This document shows, one piece after another, positions 1 to 10,597 of a DNA stretch of 64,000 nucleotides. Source of the stretch: Engelhardtia mirabilis. GTDB lineage: Bacteria > Planctomycetota > UBA1135 > GCA-002686595. The DNA lies in assembly GCF_007748095.1 (NCBI RefSeq), contig NZ_CP036287.1, forward strand, positions 4,836,001-4,900,000. Direction: 5' to 3'. Numbering within the stretch: position 1 is the stretch's first letter; each line of letters starts with the position of its first letter. The notes beneath the pieces were generated by a model. That model was given only the letters and a program-made list of their open reading frames with translations, was not told the origin of the DNA and ran no database searches. A program made the translations under genes and the position numbers.

Positions 1-207
1 ACCATCGCCCTGTTGGTCGAGCTGGCGCGGGAGCGCGGGATGACCCTGCTGGTCTCGCTGCACGACCTTCGACTGGCGCTTGACCACTTCCCGCGCCTGA
101 TCGGGCTACGCAACGGCCGGGTGGAGTTCGACCTCGCCACCGACGAGGTCGGTCCCAGCCGATTCGACGACCTCTACAGGCTGCCGCGGACGGCCGGGGG
201 GACGTGA
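1..207 (+). CDS. phnC: Phosphonate-type ABC transporter ATP-binding protein, C-terminal fragment
   Basis: The window opens inside this gene; only the last 68 codons are present and the stop (TGA 205-207) overlaps the next start. The visible part carries the end of an ABC ATPase: a beta-strand ending in SLHD, which holds the switch (H-loop) histidine, then an RLIGLRNGRVEFD stretch typical of the strand after the H-loop. PhnC family members end in this way. The call as PhnC rather than another ATPase rests mainly on the two PhnE-like permeases that follow with 4-bp overlaps. The Walker and signature motifs lie outside the window, so the substrate (phosphonate, phosphite or phosphate ester) cannot be judged here. 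Confidence 0.8.
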   Translation, partial: TIALLVELARERGMTLLVSLHDLRLALDHFPRLIGLRNGRVEFDLATDEVGPSRFDDLYRLPRTAGGT

Positions 208-1067
208 GCGCTGGCTTCACCGCGCGACCGCTCCTGGGGCGTCGCTCGGCCACGGTACTGGCCGCTCTGGGCCTGGGCGTGATCGCCTGGTTCCAGCTCG
301 GTCTGACCCTCGACGATCTCCTGCCGGATCCGGCTCGCGGCGCCACGGCGCGGGCCTTCGCCACGGCCGCCCTGCACCCGGCCTTCGACTACCAGGGCGA
401 CTTCGTGCCCGCCGCCGCACCGCCCTTCTGGCGCGGCGTCGCCGCCGCGGCCCTGCGCACGGTGGTCTTCGCCGCCGGGGGCATGTTCCTGGCGGTGATC
501 GGCGGACTGGTCCTGGGCATGCTGGCCTCGGCCAGTTGGTGGCGCACCGCGGGGGCCGGCCCACTCGGCGGCCGCCTGCGTCCGGTCGGGCTGGTGGCCG
601 CGCGCGTGACGATCGCCGGGCTGCGCTCGGTGCACGAGCTCCTGTGGGCGGTGCTGTTCCTGGCGGCCCTCGGCGTCAGCCCGGCGGCCGGCGCGATCGC
701 CATCGCGATCCCCTACGCCGGCACCCTCGCCAAGGTCTTCTCCGAGCAGGTCGACGAGGTGCCGCGCGACGCGAGCCGCGCCATGGGCGCCCTCGGCGCG
801 GGCGGCACGTTGCAGTTCACCTGCGGGCTCCTGCCCCGAGCGGCGCGGCAGATGGCCTCGTTCACCTTCTACCAGTTCGAGTGCTCCGTGCGCGCCGCGG
901 CCGTGCTCGGCTTCTTCGGCTTCCCGACCCTCGGCCAGAAGATCGCCGCGTCCTTCGCCAACGGGAACTACGGCGAGGTGTGGAGCTACCTCTACGCCCT
1001 GATCGCCCTGGTGTTGACGATCGAGATGTGGAGCGCGCGGCTGCGCAGTGGGAGGTCCGTGCGATGA
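204..1067 (+). CDS. phnE: Phosphonate ABC transporter permease PhnE, first copy
   Basis: This is an inner-membrane permease of 287 residues with about six hydrophobic segments. The EAA-loop region, which docks on the ATPase, lies around residues 180-240 and contains the family-like YQFECSVRAAAVLG and GFPTLG stretches. The GTG start at 204 overlaps the stop of the upstream ATPase (GTGA), so translation is coupled. A second permease of the same family follows with an ATGA overlap. Two tandem PhnE permeases probably form a heterodimeric channel, which is known for phosphonate/phosphite transporters. The binding protein PhnD is not in the window and may lie upstream. Confidence 0.85.
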   Translation: MSAGFTARPLLGRRSATVLAALGLGVIAWFQLGLTLDDLLPDPARGATARAFATAALHPAFDYQGDFVPAAAPPFWRGVAAAALRTVVFAAGGMFLAVIGGLVLGMLASASWWRTAGAGPLGGRLRPVGLVAARVTIAGLRSVHELLWAVLFLAALGVSPAAGAIAIAIPYAGTLAKVFSEQVDEVPRDASRAMGALGAGGTLQFTCGLLPRAARQMASFTFYQFECSVRAAAVLGFFGFPTLGQKIAASFANGNYGEVWSYLYALIALVLTIEMWSARLRSGRSVR

Positions 1068-1987
1068 GCGATGCGCGCGACGCCGAGCTCGATCGCATGC
1101 GCCGCCAGCGCCCCCGCGACCGCTTCGCGCGGGCCACGGCGCTGCTCCTGTTCGCCTTCGGCGCCGGGGCCTGGCTGTCGGGCGCGCTGCGTCCGGGCGA
1201 GCTGTTCGGCTCGCGCCAACAGGGCAACCTGCGCCGCTTCCTGTTCGAAGAGCTGCCGCCCGCACCCCTGCGCGGCGATGGCGCTTCCTGGAGCGATTGG
1301 TTTGGCGGCCTGCTCGGCGGGCGCGGGATCGAAGCGGCGCTCGCGGGGGCCAACACGACTTTCTGGATCGCGGCCCTGGCGATCGTCCTCGCGGCCACGG
1401 GTGGCGCCTTGGCCGCTCCCTTCGCCGCGCGAACCCTGGCTCGCCCCGACCCCTATGGTCGCGCGGACGCCGAGCACCCGAGTCGCGCACGGACCCTCAC
1501 GGCGGCTGCCACCGCCCTGCGATTCCTGCTGGTCCTCGCCCGCGCGATGCCCGAGTACGTGCTCGCCTACCTGGGTCTGGCCGTCTTCGGCTTCACCGTC
1601 TGGCCCCTGGTGTTCGCCCTGGCCCTACACAACTGCGGGATCCTCGGGCGCCTGGGCGCGGAGACGATCGAAAACCTCGATCCGACCCCCATGCGTCAAC
1701 TGCGCCTGGCCGGCGCCAGCCGGGCTCAGATGCTCGCCGCCAGCGGCCTGCCGGCCGCCACGCCGAACTACCTGCTGTACGTCTTCTACAGGTTCGAGAC
1801 CTGTGTTCGCGAAGCGACGGTGTTGGGCCTGCTGGGCGTCGCCTCCCTCGGCTACTGGATCGAGGAAGCACGGATTCGCGCCTACTACGACGAGTTGGTG
1901 CTGTTGATCCTGCTCGCCATGGTGTTGGTGCTGCTCGCGGAGGTCGCCTCGACGGCCGCGCGGGCCTGGATCCGGCGCTCGGGCTGA
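1064..1987 (+). CDS. phnE: Phosphonate ABC transporter permease PhnE, second copy
   Basis: This 307-residue permease starts at ATG 1064. That start overlaps the previous stop by 4 bp and is preceded by GGAGG at 1051-1055; the open frame extends further upstream but only as a shadow of the first permease. It has an N-terminal membrane segment, a periplasmic stretch, then about five membrane segments. The EAA-like region (YRFETCVREATVLG, then GVASLG) mirrors that of the first copy. With its partner it should form the membrane channel for a phosphonate-type substrate. It is the last gene of the operon; the next gene begins 95 bp on and is functionally unrelated. Confidence 0.88.
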   Translation: MSDARDAELDRMRRQRPRDRFARATALLLFAFGAGAWLSGALRPGELFGSRQQGNLRRFLFEELPPAPLRGDGASWSDWFGGLLGGRGIEAALAGANTTFWIAALAIVLAATGGALAAPFAARTLARPDPYGRADAEHPSRARTLTAAATALRFLLVLARAMPEYVLAYLGLAVFGFTVWPLVFALALHNCGILGRLGAETIENLDPTPMRQLRLAGASRAQMLAASGLPAATPNYLLYVFYRFETCVREATVLGLLGVASLGYWIEEARIRAYYDELVLLILLAMVLVLLAEVASTAARAWIRRSG

Positions 1988-2082
1988 GTGGCCCATCGGT
2001 ACTCCCCGGCAGCGGCACAGGCCCATGATTCGGGCCCGAAACGCCCCTCCGCGGAGCGTCCCCAGGGATAGGCTTGGAGCTG

Positions 2083-5000
2083 ATGCTCCCCCATCACTCT
2101 CCCGATCTCACTCCCCACCAACCCTCCCACCAACACTCCCGCAACCCGCTCCCCCGACCTCGCCTCCATCGATCGGTCTGGCTTCTCGGCCCCCCGCTTC
2201 TGGTTGCGGTCGCAACCATCGCCCTGCCGGTAGCCGGACGAGAATTACGATCCAGCAGCGAGGGAGCCGTTCTGCCCGGGACCGACCTGGCCGCCGCCGA
2301 CGCCGGCGCGGCCCTCGACCTTCTCCGGAAGCACTGCTTCGAGTGTCATGGCCCGCACGCCCAGCGGGCCAAGGGCGGTCTGCGGATGGTGAGCACCGAG
2401 TCGCTCGTCAACGACTACGTGGTGCTCCCAGGTGATGCCGACCAGAGCCTGCTGATCGAAGCCGTGAGGCGGTCGACCAAGGATCTGGCCATGCCGCCGG
2501 ACTATGCCCTCGATCGCGAGGAGGTGTCGGTGTTGGAGCGCTGGGTCAACGACGGTGCGCCCTGGCCCACGGAATCGGTCGGCACAAAGGTCGGCGCGGC
2601 GAACATCCCGACTCCGCGCGCCTTCCGCCCCATCGAACCCGTCGCTCCTCCGAGCGACACGACAGCGGGGGCGGACGCCCACCCGATCGACGCGTTCGTC
2701 ACCAGCGCGCTCGACTCGGCGGGTCTCGTGCCCGGTCCCCCGGCCGACCCGCGTGAGCTGGTCCGACGGCTGTACTTCGACCTGACCGGACTGCCCCCGA
2801 CGATCGAAGCCGTCGAACGCTTTGCCGCCGATCCGTCGGATGACGCCTATGCCGCGCTGGTGAACGAGCTCCTCGCGCGGCCCGCGCACGGCGAGCGGAT
2901 GGCGCGCCAGTGGCTCGACGTGGTCCGCTACGCCGAGTCGAACGGCTTCGAGCGCGACGGGGACAAGCCGCACGCCTGGCGCTACCGCGATTGGGTGGTC
3001 GGAGCCTTCAACGAGGACCTGTCCTACGACGCCTTCCTCACCGCTCAGCTGGCCGGTGACGAGCAGCCGGAGGTAGCCAGAGATGCGCCCATCGCGACCG
3101 GCTTCTGGCGCCTGGGCGAATGGGACGACGAGCCCAACGACCCGCAACAGGCCCTGTTCGACGAGCTCGACGACTCCCTGCGCACGATCACCGAGGGCAT
3201 GCTCGGCGTGACCGTGGGCTGCGCACGGTGCCACGATCATCGCTTCGACCCCATCAGCCAGCGCGACTACTTCTCCTTCCTCGACTGGTTCAGGAACGTG
3301 GAGCCGTACGCCGAGCCGCAGCACGAGCTGGGCTCGCCGGTGCTGACTCCGGTCGGTGCCACCGACGAGGCCATCGCGGATTGGCGCGCGGATCGCGCGG
3401 AGCAGGCCGAGCGGCGTCGAGCCGAGTTCGATGCCCTGCTGGAGCCGGTCCATCGCCGCCTGCTCGAGGAGCAGCTGGCAGGCTTCGATCCGGCGGTCGC
3501 CGAGCGCGCGCGCGCGCGCTTCGAACGTGCGCTGGAGCTGCCGATCGAAGAGCGCAGGGGTTATCTCCTCGAGCAGCGCCTCCCCAACATCGACAGGGTC
3601 CTGCACGCACTGACCTTCCTCGAGCGGCAGCGGGCATGGGTGACCCTGGCCCGCATCGAGGAGGAGGGCGGCCTCGGCGACCACGAAGGCGACCTGCGCT
3701 GGGCCCTGACCGTGCGCGAGCGCGAGGGCGAGCCCCTGCCGACCCACTTGCTCCGTCGCGGCCTGGCCTCGTCGCCGATGGAGCGGACTCGGGCCTCCAC
3801 GCCGGGAGCCATCGGGCTGCCGGCCCCGGCGGCCCCTGTCGACCCGTCGTCCTCGCAAGGGCGCCGCTCGCTGCTGGCCTCCTGGATCACCGATCACGCG
3901 AACCCGCTGACTCCGCGAGTCTGGGTCAACCGCATCTGGCAACAGCACTTCGGGGTCGGTCTGGTTGCGACCCCGGACGACTTCGGCAACACCGGGACCG
4001 CGGCTAGCCACCCTGAGCTCCTCGATTGGCTCGCCTCGAGATTCGTCGAAGACGGCTGGAGCACGAAGCAGCTACACCGCCTGATCGTGACCTCCGACGC
4101 CTACCGCCGCTCCTCCCGCTCGATCGACGGGAGAGCCGAGGAGATCGACCCGGCCAACTCGCTGCTCTGGCGTCAGCGGCCTCGACGCCTCGAGGCCGAG
4201 ATGGTGAGCGACTCCATGCTGTTCGCCAGCGGTGAGCTCGTCACGACCCTCGGAGGTCCCTCGGTGCACCCGCGCATGCCGCGCGAGGTCCTGGCCGGCC
4301 AGTCGCGGCCCGGCCGTGGCTGGGCCCCTCCGGAGCACGACGCCGAGCGTCGGCGGGCGCTCTACGTGCGCGTCCAGCGCGGCCTGATCGACCCCCTGTC
4401 CCAGCTCTTCGATCGCCCGCTGCCGACCCTCCCCAGCGGCACGCGCTCGGTGACCAACACGGCGCCCCAGGCCCTGCACCTCCTGAACGGCGAATTCGCC
4501 GGGTCGCGAGCGTACGCGTTGGCCGAGCGGGTCGCGCGCGAGGCCGGGCCCCGCGTAGAGGATCAGGTCGTACGCGCCTTCGAGCTGGCGCTCTCCCGGC
4601 GCCCCGACAACGTCGAGCTCGAGGCGGGCGTCGACCACCTGCGCCGGATCGCGCTGGAGGTGGAGGGCCAGTCCCGGTCCCTGCGGTTCGAGCCTCGCGT
4701 CCCGGAGCGCATCGACAACCAGTACTTCGAGCAGGCGGAGGGAGCTGACCTGCTGGCGGCCCCTGGCGGTCCTTGGCGCAGCGCTGCGGGTCAGTGGGGC
4801 GAGCCCTACAACGGCACTCTGGCCGCCGATCGCGAGCGCGGGCCCCGTGCAGTGCTCGAAGGCGAGCTCGGTTCGGACTTCCGCTTCGAAGGAACGCTGC
4901 ACTTCGACCGCGGTACGGCCGGAGCCGACCTGATCCTGCGCGCCACCGATCAGGCTGCTGCCGGCGGCGTGATCGTCAGTCTCGATCTTGCTCACGGGAG

Positions 5001-5352
5001 GCTGATCGTCCTCGAGCAGGCCACCGAGACCCGCATGGTCGCCCTCTTTGCGGGTCTCCCGATCGCCGCGGATTCGCTCCCCGTGGAGCTCGCGCTGAAC
5101 GGCGACCGGCTCACGATCGTGGTCGGCCCCCAAGAGGCCGGTCCACTCGTCGTCGAGGGCTTGACGCAGCTCCAGCCGGGCTCATTCGCGGTCGCGACGG
5201 TGAAGGAGGGGCTCGAGTTCTCGGGAGCGACCCTGACGATCGACGGCCGCTCGGTCGACCTGTTGCCTCCGGCGCTGTCCAGCGAACGCACCGCACTGGA
5301 GTCCCTGTGCCTCGTGCTGCTCAACTCGAACGAGTTCCTGTGGCTCGACTAG
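2083..5352 (+). CDS. Planctomycete cytochrome c / DUF1549 / DUF1553 protein with an inserted beta-sandwich-like domain
   Basis: This is a 1089-residue exported protein. ATG 2083 is preferred over TTG 2074 because GGAG sits at 2076-2079. An N-terminal signal anchor lies near residues 31-52. Next comes a planctomycete-type cytochrome c (PSCyt1) with CFECHG, giving a CxxCH haem site at residues 85-89, then DUF1549 (about 200-400) and DUF1553 (about 600-860). The family normally ends soon after DUF1553 with a motif like LNSNEF. Here about 200 residues (roughly 867-1065) resembling a LamG/DUF1080-type beta-sandwich are inserted before that motif (LLNSNEFLWLD). Such proteins are exported, of poorly known function, and usually paired with DUF1501 proteins, as here (17 bp downstream). 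Confidence 0.92.
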   Translation: MLPHHSPDLTPHQPSHQHSRNPLPRPRLHRSVWLLGPPLLVAVATIALPVAGRELRSSSEGAVLPGTDLAAADAGAALDLLRKHCFECHGPHAQRAKGGLRMVSTESLVNDYVVLPGDADQSLLIEAVRRSTKDLAMPPDYALDREEVSVLERWVNDGAPWPTESVGTKVGAANIPTPRAFRPIEPVAPPSDTTAGADAHPIDAFVTSALDSAGLVPGPPADPRELVRRLYFDLTGLPPTIEAVERFAADPSDDAYAALVNELLARPAHGERMARQWLDVVRYAESNGFERDGDKPHAWRYRDWVVGAFNEDLSYDAFLTAQLAGDEQPEVARDAPIATGFWRLGEWDDEPNDPQQALFDELDDSLRTITEGMLGVTVGCARCHDHRFDPISQRDYFSFLDWFRNVEPYAEPQHELGSPVLTPVGATDEAIADWRADRAEQAERRRAEFDALLEPVHRRLLEEQLAGFDPAVAERARARFERALELPIEERRGYLLEQRLPNIDRVLHALTFLERQRAWVTLARIEEEGGLGDHEGDLRWALTVREREGEPLPTHLLRRGLASSPMERTRASTPGAIGLPAPAAPVDPSSSQGRRSLLASWITDHANPLTPRVWVNRIWQQHFGVGLVATPDDFGNTGTAASHPELLDWLASRFVEDGWSTKQLHRLIVTSDAYRRSSRSIDGRAEEIDPANSLLWRQRPRRLEAEMVSDSMLFASGELVTTLGGPSVHPRMPREVLAGQSRPGRGWAPPEHDAERRRALYVRVQRGLIDPLSQLFDRPLPTLPSGTRSVTNTAPQALHLLNGEFAGSRAYALAERVAREAGPRVEDQVVRAFELALSRRPDNVELEAGVDHLRRIALEVEGQSRSLRFEPRVPERIDNQYFEQAEGADLLAAPGGPWRSAAGQWGEPYNGTLAADRERGPRAVLEGELGSDFRFEGTLHFDRGTAGADLILRATDQAAAGGVIVSLDLAHGRLIVLEQATETRMVALFAGLPIAADSLPVELALNGDRLTIVVGPQEAGPLVVEGLTQLQPGSFAVATVKEGLEFSGATLTIDGRSVDLLPPALSSERTALESLCLVLLNSNEFLWLD

Positions 5353-5369
5353 CCCACCACATCGCCCCC

Positions 5370-6854
<1,485 letters not shown>

Positions 6855-6954
6855 GGGCGCGCGGTCCTCGGTCGGTGCCGTGACTCGCGCGGGCCGTGCG
6901 CCCGCTCGTCGCAGGCAGAGCCAGCGAACCTCGGGCCGGGCCGACCGGAGCGGT

Positions 6955-7740
6955 TCAGGCGCGGCCCAACCGCCCCAGGGTGCCCCGCGCCAGCTCGATG
7001 GTCGTACGGCAGGCCATCGCCGCGCGCGCACCCGGACCGACCCCGAGTGCCAGGGCGTCGCGTCGCTGGCACTCACGCCCGCCGAGCAGCCGCCCGTAGC
7101 TCGAACGACCGATGGCCGAACAGACCACGACGAGCGTGGAGTCGAGCAGACCGTCGTTCGCGAGCCCCGCGAACAGCTCCTCGAGACCACGATCCAGCGC
7201 CTCGGCACAGCGCTGGAATCCCCGCGGTCGTCCCCAGTCCGCTGTCTCGCGCACGGTCAGTGCCAGCTCTCCGACGCGGCGCAGCTCGCGCGCCTCCCGG
7301 CACCGATCGGCGAAGGTGCGCCCGATCGCGCGGACGCCCACGCACTCGGACTCCAGGGCCCGCGCAGCTTCGAACCAGTCCGTCGCGGCAGCATCCAGGC
7401 CGGTGCTCAACTCGAGGCCATCGCGGGCTGCGAGGCGCGGCAGACAGGCGGAGAGCCTGCCGTGGAAGGGCCCGAAGGCCGGCGCAGCGACGAGTTCTCG
7501 CGAGACGCCTCCCCATCCGTCCAGGGCTGCCCCAGAGGTGACGCGCACCGGAGCGTGGCCCGCGACGAGGTCGCAGGCCGGCAGACCGCGCTCGACCAGC
7601 ACGAAGACGACCGCCTCCGGCTCGGCCACCGGTATCGACGGCAGGCCCAGGCCGCCGGTCACGAGGGCCGAGCCGACCAGGAACTCGCGCCGCGTGGTCC
7701 CGCGGGCCCCGCTGCCAGGGTCGCGCACCTGCCCGGTCAT
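6955..7740 (-). CDS. Short, degenerate DUF1501-like exported protein
   Basis: The start ATG at 7740 overlaps the stop of the upstream pepN gene by 4 bp (ATGA), so this 261-residue protein is read with pepN. The N-terminus has a twin-arginine motif (TTRREFLVG) and a hydrophobic stretch. The C-terminal half has DSTLVVVCSAIGRSSYG then GGREC, which aligns by eye with the DUF1501 block DETLVVWGGEFGR...GRDH in the full-length protein at 5370-6854. It is about half the usual length and lacks the middle His-rich block and the terminal Asp-His pair, so it is probably not catalytic. A highly diverged independent family with the same leader is the alternative. Confidence 0.7.
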   Translation of the reverse strand: MTGQVRDPGSGARGTTRREFLVGSALVTGGLGLPSIPVAEPEAVVFVLVERGLPACDLVAGHAPVRVTSGAALDGWGGVSRELVAAPAFGPFHGRLSACLPRLAARDGLELSTGLDAAATDWFEAARALESECVGVRAIGRTFADRCREARELRRVGELALTVRETADWGRPRGFQRCAEALDRGLEELFAGLANDGLLDSTLVVVCSAIGRSSYGRLLGGRECQRRDALALGVGPGARAAMACRTTIELARGTLGRLGRA

Positions 7741-10391
7741 GCCAGCGCGCGGTGGACGATCTCGTAGACGTCCTTGCTGAGCCCGTCGACCGCGGCGATG
7801 CGCTCGAGGGCCCCGCGCATGGCCTGCTGGCGGTGCTGGTCGTAGCGCTTGTAGTGGTTGAAGGAGCCCGCCAGGCGCGAGGCGAGTTGGGGGTTGGCGC
7901 CCTGCAGCTCGATCACGGCGTCCGCCACCAGGGTGTAGCCCGAGCCATCGGCGCTGTGGAAGCCCGAGTGGTTGGCCATGGCGAAGGCCCCCACCACCGA
8001 GCGCACGCGGTTGGGGTTGCGCCAAGTGAAGTCGGGGTGATGGGCCAGGGCCGCCACGCGCGTCGGCGCGCCGGGCAGGACGCTCGTCGCCTGCAACGTG
8101 AACCACTTGTCGAGCACCAGCGGGTCGCCCTTCCACTTGGCGTAAAAGGCCTCGAGGGCCCGCTGGCGGTCGGGCACGTCCAGCTGGCACAGGGTCGCCA
8201 GCGCCGCCTGGGAGTCGGTCATGTTGTCGGCCCCGTCGAAGTGCGCGGCGACCGCCGCGGTCCACTCAGGCGACTCGAGGCACGACAAATAGGCCAGGGC
8301 CACGTTGGCCTCGCGGCGGCGATCGATCGAGGCGCGGTCGTTGCTGTATGCCCCGCTGGGCTTGGCGCGCTCCCAAAGGGCTGCCAGCTCCGTGCGAGTG
8401 CCCTCGGCCAGGGCGCGGCGCACGGCCCGGCGGGCCCGATGCAGGGCGTCGGGATCGACGATCTCCATGCGTTGGGCCAGCTCCAACTCCGACGGCAGGG
8501 CCATGGCCAGGGAGCGCATCGAGCCGTCAAGGCTCGGGTCGGTGACCACGGCTCGGAAGGCTTCGACCAGGCCCTTCGAGACCTGGAACTCGTCGCCCCG
8601 CGCCAGGGCCGCGGCGCCGGCGAGGATCGCGGCCCCGAACAGGCGCTGACCCGCGTCCCAGCGGTTGAAGGCGTCGGAGTCGTGCGCGAGGCGGAAGGCG
8701 AGGCGCTGCTCGTCCTCTTCCAACTCCAAGAGCACCGGCGCGGACAGGCCACGCGCCAGAGAAGGCACCGGCTCGGCGGTCAGTCCGGCGAAGACGAAGG
8801 TCTGCTCGCGCTCGGTCAGCTCCAGCACGCGCTCGGTCGGCGCACCGGCGGCCGCCTCGCCCTCGAACCCGAGCGGCTGGTCCGCACCGTCGGGCCCGAT
8901 CAGTCCCATGCGGATCGGCATGTGGAGCGCGCGGAAGTCCTCCTCGCGCTGGCCGGTCGGGCACTCCTGACGCAGGGTCAGGCTGTAGGTCCCCGCCGCG
9001 GCGTCGAAGCGTCCGGTCGCCACCAAACGCGGCGTGCCCGCCTGGGTGTACCAACGCTCGAACTGCGCCAGGTCGCGGCCGTTGGCGTCGGCCATGGCCG
9101 CGCGGAAGTCGTCGCAGGTCACCGCCTGGCCGTCGTGGCGCTCGAAGTACAGGTCCATCCCCCGCCGGAAGCCGTCGCGGCCCAGCAGGGTGTCGACCAT
9201 CCGGATCACCTCGGAGCCCTTCTCGTACACCGTGGCGGTGTAGAAGTTGTCCATCGAGATGTAGGACTCCGGTCGGATCGGGTGGGCCATGGGACCCGCG
9301 TCCTCCGCGTACTGGCGCAGGCGCAGCATGGCCACGTCTTCGATGCGTTTGACCGGTTCGGAGCCCATGTCGGCGCTGAAGCGCTGGTCGCGGAAGACCG
9401 TCAAGCCCTCCTTCAGGGTCAGCTGGAACCAATCGCGGCAGGTGACGCGGTTGCCCGTCCAGTTGTGGAAGTACTCGTGGGCGACGACGCCCTCGACGCC
9501 CTCGTAGTCGTCGTCCGTGGCCGTGTCCGGTCGCGCCAGGACGAACTTGGAGTTGAAGATGTTCAGCCCCTTGTTCTCCATCGCGCCCATGTTGAAGTCA
9601 TCGACGGCGACGATCATGTACAGGTCCAGGTCGTACTCGCGACCGAACTGCTCCTCGTCCCAGCGCATCGCCGCCTGGAGCGAGCGCAGGGCGTGGTCGC
9701 ACTTGTCGAGGTTGTGCGCCTCGACCCAGATCTCGCAGCGCACGGTGCGGCCGGAGACCGTGGTGAAGTCACCCGCGTGGCTGGCGAGCTGGCCTGCCAC
9801 CAGGGCGAAGAGGTAGCTGGGCTTGACGAAGGGATCCTCCCAGCGCACCTCGTGGCGCCCGTCGCCCAGGTCGCGCTCCCCCACCCGGTTGCCGTTGGAC
9901 AGCAGCACGGGGTAGCGCTGCTTGTCGGCGCGGATCGCGACCGTGTACGTCGCCATCACGTCCGGGCGATCCAGGAACCAGGTGATGCGCCGAAAGCCCT
10001 CGGCCTCGCACTGGGTGCAGAAATTCCCGCTCGACAGGTACAGGCCTGAGAGCTGGGTGTTGCTCTCGGGGTGGATGCGGACCTTGGTCTCGAGCTCGCA
10101 CCGCGCCGGCAGGTCGGGGATGGTCAGCCGCTCACCCTCGATCGTGTACTCGCCCTGCCCCAGGACGCGGCCGTCGACCGCCACGGACAGGGTCTCGAGC
10201 TCCTCGCCGTCGAGCTCCAAGGGCCCCTCGGCCACCTCGTCGTTGCGGCGCAGGGACAGGCGCGCGGTGACGACGGTGCCCTCCTCGCCCAGGTCGAACT
10301 CCAGGGCCACCGAATCGACCCAGAAGGTCGGCGGGCGGTAGTCGAGGCGGTGGATCTCGCGCGGTTCGGCGGCGGTCTCGAGGGCGGTCAT
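7737..10391 (-). CDS. pepN: Aminopeptidase N (M1 family metallopeptidase)
   Basis: This 884-residue M1 aminopeptidase is close to the length of the E. coli enzyme. It has the exopeptidase motif GAMEN and the zinc site HEYFH (His305, Glu306, His309) with the third ligand Glu328, 19 residues on. An N-terminal beta domain precedes the catalytic core; the C-terminal helical superhelix (TNMTDSQAAL region) is of the PepN type rather than the ERAP type. It should remove N-terminal residues from peptides in the cytoplasm. No signal peptide is seen. It is translationally coupled to the downstream DUF1501-like gene, an unusual partner. Confidence 0.96.
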   Translation of the reverse strand: MTALETAAEPREIHRLDYRPPTFWVDSVALEFDLGEEGTVVTARLSLRRNDEVAEGPLELDGEELETLSVAVDGRVLGQGEYTIEGERLTIPDLPARCELETKVRIHPESNTQLSGLYLSSGNFCTQCEAEGFRRITWFLDRPDVMATYTVAIRADKQRYPVLLSNGNRVGERDLGDGRHEVRWEDPFVKPSYLFALVAGQLASHAGDFTTVSGRTVRCEIWVEAHNLDKCDHALRSLQAAMRWDEEQFGREYDLDLYMIVAVDDFNMGAMENKGLNIFNSKFVLARPDTATDDDYEGVEGVVAHEYFHNWTGNRVTCRDWFQLTLKEGLTVFRDQRFSADMGSEPVKRIEDVAMLRLRQYAEDAGPMAHPIRPESYISMDNFYTATVYEKGSEVIRMVDTLLGRDGFRRGMDLYFERHDGQAVTCDDFRAAMADANGRDLAQFERWYTQAGTPRLVATGRFDAAAGTYSLTLRQECPTGQREEDFRALHMPIRMGLIGPDGADQPLGFEGEAAAGAPTERVLELTEREQTFVFAGLTAEPVPSLARGLSAPVLLELEEDEQRLAFRLAHDSDAFNRWDAGQRLFGAAILAGAAALARGDEFQVSKGLVEAFRAVVTDPSLDGSMRSLAMALPSELELAQRMEIVDPDALHRARRAVRRALAEGTRTELAALWERAKPSGAYSNDRASIDRRREANVALAYLSCLESPEWTAAVAAHFDGADNMTDSQAALATLCQLDVPDRQRALEAFYAKWKGDPLVLDKWFTLQATSVLPGAPTRVAALAHHPDFTWRNPNRVRSVVGAFAMANHSGFHSADGSGYTLVADAVIELQGANPQLASRLAGSFNHYKRYDQHRQQAMRGALERIAAVDGLSKDVYEIVHRALA

Positions 10392-10449
10392 CGGTCGGCT
10401 CCGGAGGGGTCGGGGGGGGCTTGGAGGGCGGCCAGTCTAACCGCGGCCG

Positions 10450-10490
10450 CCGGGGCCCTCGTGGCCCCCGGGCCGTCGCAGGCCCGGCCC
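10450..10490 (-). terminator. GC-rich hairpin downstream of the MORN/toroid gene
   Basis: A 7-bp stem (CCGGGCC 10468-10474 with GGCCCGG 10481-10487, loop GTCGCA) and an overlapping imperfect GGGGCC/GGCCCC stem lie in the 195-bp gap between the stop of the minus-strand toroid gene and pepN. There is no T-tract, so termination is only a guess. Confidence 0.3.
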
Positions 10491-10552
10491 GGGAATCCGT
10501 GCGCCATCGAAGTGCCCCCGGCGCGACCGGAGGCGGTCGGATCGGAGCCGGT

Positions 10553-10597
10553 CCGATCAGCGCCGTGCCAATCAACGCCGTTCCGATCAACGCCGTC
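10553..10597. repeat. Three tandem copies of a 15-bp unit
   Basis: Units at 10553-10567, 10568-10582 and 10583-10597 share CC(G/A)ATCA(G/A)CGCCGT plus one variable base. The array crosses the stop codon of the minus-strand toroid gene (10587-10589), so one copy is partly coding. A fourth, poorer copy may lie at 10538-10552. It probably arose by replication slippage. Confidence 0.6.

Noticed and set aside
1..1987. A general amino-acid or metal ABC transporter
   Set aside because: Both permeases carry PhnE-like EAA regions, and two such permeases in tandem fit phosphonate-type systems best.
7752..10049. A 765-codon plus-strand frame opposite pepN
   Set aside because: It is antisense to the catalytic core of aminopeptidase N, with no recognisable domain.
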